Made by a program: the position numbers and the translations under genes | The notes under the pieces: model-generated | Told to the model about the DNA's origin: nothing | Database searches by the model: none | What the model saw: only the letters and a program-made list of their open reading frames with translations | Shown here: piece after piece, positions 23,871 to 29,679 of the stretch | Numbering within the stretch: position 1 is the first letter of the stretch | Layout: the number at the start of each line of letters is the position of its first letter | Assembly: GCA_002316225.1 (NCBI GenBank) | Contig: DCDC01000202.1 | Span: 1 to 29,679 of the forward strand | From: Firmicutes bacterium UBA1065 | Lineage (GTDB): Bacteria; Bacillota; Clostridia; Tissierellales; Sedimentibacteraceae | DNA: 29,679 nt | Direction of reading: 5' to 3'

Positions 23871-25034
23871 TTATTCTACACCGTATTTTTCCTGGAATAC
23901 GTAATCTGCGTTTTCAATTTTTACTATAGCAGCCTGCTTTCCAATCGGGTTGTGGTCTTCGGGACTTAACTTGATGGTTCCCGTTACACCCTCTACGCTT
24001 ACTTTGGTCAAGGATTCGGCAATTTTTACGGGATCAGCAGCTCCTGCATCTTCAATTGCTGCCTTTAACAAGAGGAATGCGTCGTGAGCCATGTAACCGT
24101 TTAATTCCATTGGAAGATTATATTTTGCGCTGTACCTGTCTCGAAGGGGTTTTACCTCAGGATCATTGAAATCCAAGTGGTTTACTATATAGCTTCCCTC
24201 AATGGCATCAGCAGCCATGGTCATCAGTTGCTCGGAAGGCCAGCCGTCTCCGCCCATCAATACCGCATCAATTCCCAATTCTCTTGCCTGATTTGCGCTC
24301 AGAGCAACTTCCTTGTAATAGTACGGCATGAGTATAAGATCAGGATTAGCGTCTTTTATTCTGCTCAACTGGGGTTTAAATTCAACATCGCCCTCTTTAA
24401 AAGCTTCCTTTGCTACTATTGTGCCGCCTTTTTCAGTAAAGGTTTTTTCAAAAAATTCGGTAAATCCTTGTGAGTAGTCACTTGCAACATCGTACAGGAT
24501 TGCAGCCTTCCTTAATCCCAATCTGTCATATGCATAGCCTGCAGCTACGGCTCCCTGGTAGGGATCTATGAAACATACCCTGAAGTTGAATTCCTTAACC
24601 TTACCGTCATCACCAACGGTTACCTTGGGGTTTGTTGCAACAGTAGCGATATCAGGAACCTTGTACTCTTCCAAAACGGATGAAATGGCTATTGCCTGAC
24701 CGCTTGCATTTGGACCGATGATTGCAACAACCTTGTCCTGGGATGCAAGTCTCTTGGTTGCATTTACTGCCTCTGCAGCATCGCCCTTGGTATCGTAATA
24801 GATACCTTCAACTTTTTTGCCTAATATACCACCGTTTGCATTAACTTCTTCAATCAACATTTTTATGGTATTACTTTCACATGTTCCCCAAACTGCCTGG
24901 TCACCGGTCAAAGATCCAATCCAGCCTATTTTAATTGTATCTTCTGCAGGTCCTCCTCCGCCGTTGCCGCATGCAGTAATTATCATTGTTAAAACCAATA
25001 ATATACTGATAATTATTGAAAACCTCTTTTTCAT
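23871..25034 (-). CDS. livK: Amino acid ABC transporter substrate-binding lipoprotein LivK
   Basis: A 387-residue type 1 periplasmic-binding protein anchored to the outer face of the membrane. The signal peptide MKKRFSIIISILLVLTMIIT ends in a lipobox, with the lipidated Cys followed by GNGGGG. The mature part has the leucine/isoleucine/valine-binding fold: IKIGWIGSLTGDQAVWG start, AIIGPNASGQAIAIS and LILMPYYYKEVALSANQARELG segments. The ATG at 25034 has an AGGAGGT ribosome site. An in-frame extension of 33 residues upstream lacks one and would displace the signal peptide. It is the first gene of the livKHMGF operon. Ligand specificity cannot be read from sequence; hydrophobic amino acids are likely. 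Confidence 0.95.
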   Translation of the reverse strand: MKKRFSIIISILLVLTMIITACGNGGGGPAEDTIKIGWIGSLTGDQAVWGTCESNTIKMLIEEVNANGGILGKKVEGIYYDTKGDAAEAVNATKRLASQDKVVAIIGPNASGQAIAISSVLEEYKVPDIATVATNPKVTVGDDGKVKEFNFRVCFIDPYQGAVAAGYAYDRLGLRKAAILYDVASDYSQGFTEFFEKTFTEKGGTIVAKEAFKEGDVEFKPQLSRIKDANPDLILMPYYYKEVALSANQARELGIDAVLMGGDGWPSEQLMTMAADAIEGSYIVNHLDFNDPEVKPLRDRYSAKYNLPMELNGYMAHDAFLLLKAAIEDAGAADPVKIAESLTKVSVEGVTGTIKLSPEDHNPIGKQAAIVKIENADYVFQEKYGVE

Positions 25035-25104
25035 AAAAACCTCCTGATTAATAATTATTAGTTTTTTTAACAAAATGGGTCGTGTAAACGTTGTAGTAGA
25101 CATT

Positions 25105-25133
25105 ATTATACCCTTTCTTTTAATTAAATACAA
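25105..25133 (-). promoter_or_regulatory. livK: Sigma-A promoter of the liv operon
   Basis: TTGTAT (25128-25133), a 17-bp spacer and a perfect TATAAT (25105-25110) on the minus strand. The leader is about 65 nt. No T-box, CodY-like or other leader element was recognised. Confidence 0.7.
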
Positions 25134-25210
25134 GTTACATTATTGTTATAAAGAATATGCCTGCAAATACTTACAATATACTGCAAATTTCTGTTATTTT
25201 ACTAGGAAAA

Positions 25211-25234
25211 ACAGGGGCTGCCTGTATGGGGACC
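25211..25234. other. GC-rich hairpin potential in the liv/activase divergent region
   Basis: ACAGG-GGCTG-CCTGT can fold (25211-25225). Alternatively the GGGG run can pair with CCCCC further on, before TTTTATTT. It stands out in an AT-rich region upstream of the activase promoter. It is either a terminator against read-through or a binding site; function is unclear. Confidence 0.3.
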
Positions 25235-25247
25235 CCCTTTTATTTAG

Positions 25248-25275
25248 TTGATTTTATGTACCAAAGTGATATAAT
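25248..25275 (+). promoter_or_regulatory. Sigma-A promoter of the activase-like gene
   Basis: TTGATT (25248-25253), a 16-bp spacer and TATAAT (25270-25275) lie 57 bp ahead of the ATG. A GGAGG ribosome site sits at 25320-25324. Confidence 0.65.
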
Positions 25276-25331
25276 TTAATTCATAATTATCAGGACTGCA
25301 ATGTAAATATACTTAAGGACGGAGGCTTTTT

Positions 25332-28300
25332 ATGAACTTTCTGGCGGGACTTGACATCGGGTCTACTACGGTTAAAATAGCCGTACTGGACCATGAAGGC
25401 AAAATGGTATACAAGCAATACGAAAGACATTATTCGGATATTACAAACACGGTTATTGAAATAATAAATAATTCATCTGAATACCTTAAGGACAGCTTTA
25501 TTAAAATAAGCGTTACAGGTTCAGGTGCCATTGATGTGTCCAAATATTTGGATATCCCCTTTGTTCAGGAAGTTGCAGCTTCAACGAGGGCAATAGAAGA
25601 ATTCATTCCTTCTACGGATGTGGTGATAGAATTAGGGGGAGAAGACGCAAAGATAACATACCTGTCCGGAAACTTGGAACAAAGGATGAATGGTTCCTGC
25701 GCAGGAGGCACCGGGGCCTTTATCGACCAGATGGCTGTATTGATGAAGACTGATGCAAAAGGATTAAATGAACTGGCGAAAAAACATAAAACCATTTATC
25801 CTATTGCATCCCGTTGCGGCGTATTTGCCAAATCTGATGTGCAGCCCCTGCTTAACGAGGGGGCAAGGCAGGAGGATATTGCTGCGTCAATATTTCAGGC
25901 TGTTGTAAATCAAACCATAAGCGGGCTGGCCCAAGGGAGACCAATAAGGGGGAAGGTGGCTTTTTTGGGCGGACCCTTGTTTTTCTTGTCCGAGTTGAGA
26001 GAAAGATTTAAAGAAACATTGGGACTGACCGATGAAAACTTAATATGCCCTGATGATGCCAACTATTATGTAGCGATAGGCGCAGCCTTGTTATCCCATG
26101 AAAATAAAAAAATAAGCTTCAATGAGTTTTTCAACAATATGAAGGCAAAAATTGAAAGTTCAAAATTCAGGTATAGAAAAACCGAGCTGCCTCCCCTCTT
26201 CAAAAATGAAGATGAATACAAGGCATTCCTGGACCGCCACAATAAACACAGGGCTAAAAGAAGGGACATGAATGAATACCGGGGACCTGCCTTTTTGGGA
26301 ATCGACGCAGGCTCAACCACTACCAAGCTGGTACTAATCACTGAAAATGGAGAAATCCTTTATTCTTCTTACGGAAGCAATGAAGGAAATCCTCTTAATT
26401 CTGTGGTAAAGGCTGTCAGGGACCTGTATTCCCAAATGCATCCCGGCATTAAGATCGCCTATACGGCAGTAACCGGTTACGGTGAACACTTGATAAAAGC
26501 CGCATTGAAGGTTGATGAGGGAGAAATTGAAACCGTGGCCCACTACAAGGCTGCTGATTTCTTTTCAGAAGGGGTGGACTTCATTATTGATATCGGCGGA
26601 CAGGACATGAAAAGCATGGTTATTAAAAATGGGGTCATAGATTCCATAATGCTTAATGAAGCTTGCTCTTCAGGCTGCGGGTCTTTTATTGAAACCTTTG
26701 CAAAATCCCTTGACATGACCGTACAGGAGTTCGCGGAAGAAGCAATATGGTCTGAGCACCCGGTTGACCTTGGTACAAGATGTACCGTATTTATGAATTC
26801 AAAGGTTAAGCAGGCCCAGAGGGAGGGGGCAAGCTTAAGCGACATTTCTGCCGGGATTTCATATTCGGTTGTAAAGAATGCCCTTTTTAAGGTAATAAGA
26901 CTCAAAAACTTAGAAGCCCTGGAGGACAAGATAGTTGTCCAAGGAGGCACCTTTTACAATAATTCCGTCTTGAGGGCTTTTGAGCAGATAACGGGCCGTG
27001 AAGTTGTAAGACCCGATATAGCAGGCATCATGGGTGCTTTCGGTGCTGCCGTGATCGCCAAAAACAAATACATGGAAGGAAAAGAAAGCACTTTTGTCAA
27101 AGCTGAGGACCTTGATGCCTTCTCCTTCATTACATCCATGGAGCGCTGCGGTCTTTGCACTAACAACTGCTTGTTGACCATAAACAAATTTTCCGACGGC
27201 AGGTACTTTGTTTCCGGAAACCGCTGCGAAAGAGGGGCAGAAAAATATGTAAGGGTTGCCAAAAAGGAATCCCTGCCCAACCTCTACAAGTACAAATATA
27301 AACGTGTTTTTGACTACAAACCTCTTCCCTTGAACCAGGCAAAAAGAGGGCTTATAGGAATTCCACGGGTTCTCAACATCTATGAGGATTATCCTTTTTG
27401 GTTTACATTTTTTACTCATTTGGGTTACAGGGTTGTCCTTTCGGGGACATCAAGCAAGAAAATTTATGAGCTTGGCATGGGAACAATACCCTCCGAATCG
27501 GTTTGCTATCCCGGAAAAATTGTTCATGGCCATATAACCGACCTTATCAACAAGAAAATTAAAAAAATCTTCTATCCTTGTATTTTTTACAATATAAAGG
27601 AAGACAAGGATGCCGGAAACCACTATAATTGTCCTATTGTTATATCCTATCCGGAATCAATCAAAGCCAACATTGATATGAGGGATATTGTTTTTTACAA
27701 ACCCTTCCTTAACCTGAACGATAAAGAAAAACTTATTGAAAAACTGTACAGGGAACTGGGAGAAGGGGAGGGCTTGACCCTGTCTGAAATCCGGTCTGCA
27801 GCAGAGAAGGCTTATGAAGAATTGTATGCCTACAAGCAGGATGTGAAAAAGGAGGGGGAGAGGGCTCTAAGCTACATGAGAGACAACAATAAAAAGGGTA
27901 TTGTGTTGGCAGGCAGACCCTACCACATAGATCCGGAAATCAATCACGGGATACCTGAGATGATTGAAGGATATGGTATGGTTTTGCTGTCGGAAGATTC
28001 CATAAGCAGCCAATACCCCATTGAAAGGCCCCTGCGGGTAATAGACCAGTGGTCTTACCATACCAGACTTTACAAGGCAGCAACATATGTTTCAAATACC
28101 GATGACCTGGAATTAATCCAGCTGAATTCCTTCGGATGCGGCCTTGACGCGGTAACAACCGACCAGGTAAGTGAAATTTTGGAGAAGAACAACAAGATAT
28201 ATACCCTTATAAAAATAGATGAAATCACTAACCTTGGGGCGGTCAGGATTCGTTTGCGATCTCTCTTGGCCTCCATGGAGGAAAGGGAAAGAAACGGGGT

Positions 28301-29639
28301 GATTCGCAAACCCTCCGATTCCAGGTACAAAAAGGTTCTTTTTACAAAAGAAATGAAGAAATACCATACCATATTGATACCTCAAATGTCTCCCATTCAT
28401 TTTCAATTTGTAAGCACTGCTGCCAAAATGTCCGGTTATAATACGGTTGTCCTGCCGGCGGTTGACAAAAAAGCTGTTGATATGGGACTTAAAGTTGTAA
28501 ACAATGATGCCTGCTACCCATCCATAATAGTTATAGGGCAGCTTATCAATGCTTTGAAATCGGGAGAATATGATTTAAACAATACCTCCCTCATGATTTC
28601 TCAAACAGGGGGAGGGTGCCGGGCTACAAATTACATAGGTTTTATCAGAAAAGCCCTTAAGGATGCAGGTTTCGGCCATATACCAGTAATATCCTTCAAT
28701 GTGGTGGGACTGGAAAAGCAACCTGGCTTTAAATTGACCCTTCCGCTTTTCAGGAGACTGGTAATGGCTATCGTGATAGGAGATACCCTGATGCGGACCA
28801 CTTACCGTACAAGGCCCTATGAAAAAATAAAGGGCTCTATAAACGCCTTATATGAAAAATGGGTTGAGAAAGCCCATGATATAATCGAAAAAGCCAATAT
28901 TAAAGAGTATATTAATCTTATTCAGAATATTGTAAAAGATTTCGATAATGTTGAACTGGATGAAACAATTAAAAAGCCAAAGGTTGGAGTTGTAGGCGAA
29001 ATCCTTGTAAAATTCCATCCCAACGCCAACAATGACGTATTCTCCCTTTTGGAAGAGGAAGGGGCCGAAGTTGTTGTCCCTGACCTTTTGGACTTTTTCT
29101 CCTATACTGCTTACAACGGGGTTATAAAATATGATGAGCTGTTGTTTGGAAGCAAGGCATCAAAATTCATAAACAACATTGCCGTCAAGATAATTGATTT
29201 CTATAAGAAACCAAGCCTTGAGGCATTCAAAAATTCCAATAGATTTTTAACTCCGGTAAACATTAAGGAACTGGCAAACAAGGCTAAAAATTTCTTATCC
29301 CTTGCCAATCAATCCGGTGAAGGCTGGTTTTTGACGGGAGAAATGATTGAACTCTTGGAAAGCGGTATTAACAACATCTTGTGCCTTCAACCCTTTGCCT
29401 GCCTTCCAAACCACATTACCGGCAAGGGAATGATTAAAAAACTTAAAGAAGCTTATCCCTGGTCCAACATAGTCCCCATAGATTTTGATGCGGGAATGAG
29501 TGAAGTTAATCAAATAAACAGGATTAAACTGATGCTGGCAAATGCGGTGAGAAATATGACAAGAGAACAGGATGAAAAAATCAGCGGTTTGGAAGAAGCT
29601 GCCTTTGACTTTTCCAATATGAAAGAAATAGAAATTTAA
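25332..29639 (+). CDS. 2-hydroxyacyl-CoA dehydratase activase-like fusion (2x BadF/HgdC + DUF2229 + HgdB-like)
   Basis: A 1435-residue multidomain protein. Two ASKHA-fold activase domains come first: DIGSTT (8-13) with cluster cysteines C123 and C162, then DAGSTT (325-330) with C445, C449 and C484. In HgdC-type activators such cysteines bridge a [4Fe-4S] cluster whose electron is energised by ATP. A Cys motif CGLCTNNC (606-613) with C632 follows. DUF2229 (about 670-900, with ESVCYPGK) and an HgdB-like region (about 1015-1150, with NDACYPS and TGGGCRATNY) complete the chain. Activase and reductase-like acceptor are thus fused. The approximately 1400-residue architecture is known in Clostridia, but its reaction is unsettled; ATP-driven low-potential reduction is the inferred theme. 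GGAGG precedes the ATG. The gene is alone and divergent from liv. Confidence 0.9.
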   Translation: MNFLAGLDIGSTTVKIAVLDHEGKMVYKQYERHYSDITNTVIEIINNSSEYLKDSFIKISVTGSGAIDVSKYLDIPFVQEVAASTRAIEEFIPSTDVVIELGGEDAKITYLSGNLEQRMNGSCAGGTGAFIDQMAVLMKTDAKGLNELAKKHKTIYPIASRCGVFAKSDVQPLLNEGARQEDIAASIFQAVVNQTISGLAQGRPIRGKVAFLGGPLFFLSELRERFKETLGLTDENLICPDDANYYVAIGAALLSHENKKISFNEFFNNMKAKIESSKFRYRKTELPPLFKNEDEYKAFLDRHNKHRAKRRDMNEYRGPAFLGIDAGSTTTKLVLITENGEILYSSYGSNEGNPLNSVVKAVRDLYSQMHPGIKIAYTAVTGYGEHLIKAALKVDEGEIETVAHYKAADFFSEGVDFIIDIGGQDMKSMVIKNGVIDSIMLNEACSSGCGSFIETFAKSLDMTVQEFAEEAIWSEHPVDLGTRCTVFMNSKVKQAQREGASLSDISAGISYSVVKNALFKVIRLKNLEALEDKIVVQGGTFYNNSVLRAFEQITGREVVRPDIAGIMGAFGAAVIAKNKYMEGKESTFVKAEDLDAFSFITSMERCGLCTNNCLLTINKFSDGRYFVSGNRCERGAEKYVRVAKKESLPNLYKYKYKRVFDYKPLPLNQAKRGLIGIPRVLNIYEDYPFWFTFFTHLGYRVVLSGTSSKKIYELGMGTIPSESVCYPGKIVHGHITDLINKKIKKIFYPCIFYNIKEDKDAGNHYNCPIVISYPESIKANIDMRDIVFYKPFLNLNDKEKLIEKLYRELGEGEGLTLSEIRSAAEKAYEELYAYKQDVKKEGERALSYMRDNNKKGIVLAGRPYHIDPEINHGIPEMIEGYGMVLLSEDSISSQYPIERPLRVIDQWSYHTRLYKAATYVSNTDDLELIQLNSFGCGLDAVTTDQVSEILEKNNKIYTLIKIDEITNLGAVRIRLRSLLASMEERERNGVIRKPSDSRYKKVLFTKEMKKYHTILIPQMSPIHFQFVSTAAKMSGYNTVVLPAVDKKAVDMGLKVVNNDACYPSIIVIGQLINALKSGEYDLNNTSLMISQTGGGCRATNYIGFIRKALKDAGFGHIPVISFNVVGLEKQPGFKLTLPLFRRLVMAIVIGDTLMRTTYRTRPYEKIKGSINALYEKWVEKAHDIIEKANIKEYINLIQNIVKDFDNVELDETIKKPKVGVVGEILVKFHPNANNDVFSLLEEEGAEVVVPDLLDFFSYTAYNGVIKYDELLFGSKASKFINNIAVKIIDFYKKPSLEAFKNSNRFLTPVNIKELANKAKNFLSLANQSGEGWFLTGEMIELLESGINNILCLQPFACLPNHITGKGMIKKLKEAYPWSNIVPIDFDAGMSEVNQINRIKLMLANAVRNMTREQDEKISGLEEAAFDFSNMKEIEI

Positions 29640-29640
29640 A

Positions 29641-29679
29641 AGCACCTATAAAAGGTGCTCAGGTTGCTGACAAAGTCAG
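29641..29679 (+). terminator. Hairpin after the activase-like gene, cut by the window edge
   Basis: AGCACCT and AGGTGCT (29641-29659) pair over 7 bp with a 5-nt loop, directly after the stop. The sequence continues with CTGAC-AAA-GTCAG, which may be the tip of a larger hairpin running past the edge. No T-run is visible within the window. Confidence 0.5.

Noticed and set aside
25035..25104. Amino-acid-responsive leader (T-box or attenuator) before livK
   Set aside because: The leader is only about 65 nt, with no T-box sequence, no leader peptide run and no terminator/antiterminator pair.
23871..25133. Longer LivK reading starting at 25133
   Set aside because: The extra 33 residues begin at the -35 region of the promoter, lack a ribosome site and would bury the lipoprotein signal peptide.
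26910..27419. 169-residue minus-strand open frame
   Set aside because: It is antisense within the 1435-residue activase-like gene, with no start signal and no recognisable domain.

Overview
The window reads as chromosomal DNA of a low-GC, anaerobic Gram-positive bacterium (class Clostridia). It is most like the amino-acid-fermenting lineages such as Tissierellales, but that placement is inference from gene content and style. The pointers are AT-rich intergenic DNA, strong AGGAGG-type ribosome binding sites, sigma-A promoters with TATAAT boxes, a bacterial V-type ATPase operon, AcoR/NtrC-like sigma-54 regulators, a lipoprotein amino-acid ABC transporter and a giant 2-hydroxyacyl-CoA dehydratase activase-like protein. 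Nothing in the window looks like a phage, IS element, CRISPR array, rRNA or tRNA.

Layout. (1) 1-5280, minus strand: a sigma-54 control region. An AcoR-like sigma-54 activator (228-2165), a lone dihydrolipoyl dehydrogenase (2304-3689) and a second, shorter activator-like protein (3701-5071) are read leftward. The second protein has lost its Walker B acid pair, the GAFTGA loop and the arginine-finger positions, while keeping its PAS and DNA-binding domains. Two excellent -24/-12 promoters face left, at 50-66 and 5111-5127. Each has upstream dyads of the form TGCT-N9-AGCA, three perfect copies at the first and two weaker copies at the second. I infer a small regulon in which the intact activator drives both an off-window operon and the degenerate paralogue plus lpdA. 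(2) 5304-7470: a TipA-like MerR regulator with a textbook 19-bp-spacer promoter, divergent from a YczE-family membrane protein and a YedK/HMCES-type abasic-site protein. (3) 7799-16335, plus strand: a complete V-type ATPase operon in the order H-C-I-K-F-E-A-B-D, ended by a shared terminator at 16354-16391. (4) 16398-18796, minus strand: feoA, feoB and a 50-residue FeoB-associated Cys-rich membrane protein, under a consensus promoter overlapped by two Fur boxes. (5) 19007-20106, minus strand: a PII-like small protein and a UPF0173 metal-dependent hydrolase. (6) 20243-20558: a 316-bp compound palindromic intergenic element touching the end of livF. (7) 20563-25034, minus strand: livK-livH-livM-livG-livF, a complete branched-chain/hydrophobic amino acid ABC importer with a hairpin between livK and livH. 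(8) 25332-29639, plus strand and divergent from liv: a 1435-residue protein with two BadF/HgdC-type ATPase domains fused to DUF2229 and HgdB-like regions.

How it fits together. The window links amino acid uptake (liv) and a radical CoA-dehydratase activase-like enzyme with a 2-oxo-acid or glycine dehydrogenase component (lpdA) under sigma-54 control, ion-gradient coupling by a V-ATPase, and ferrous iron uptake under Fur. This is plausible for a fermenter of amino acids. The most novel-looking item is the paired intact/degenerate sigma-54 activator circuit with its shared dyad operator. After that come the compound palindromic element, the unusual rotor subunit K of the ATPase and the divergent liv/activase arrangement.
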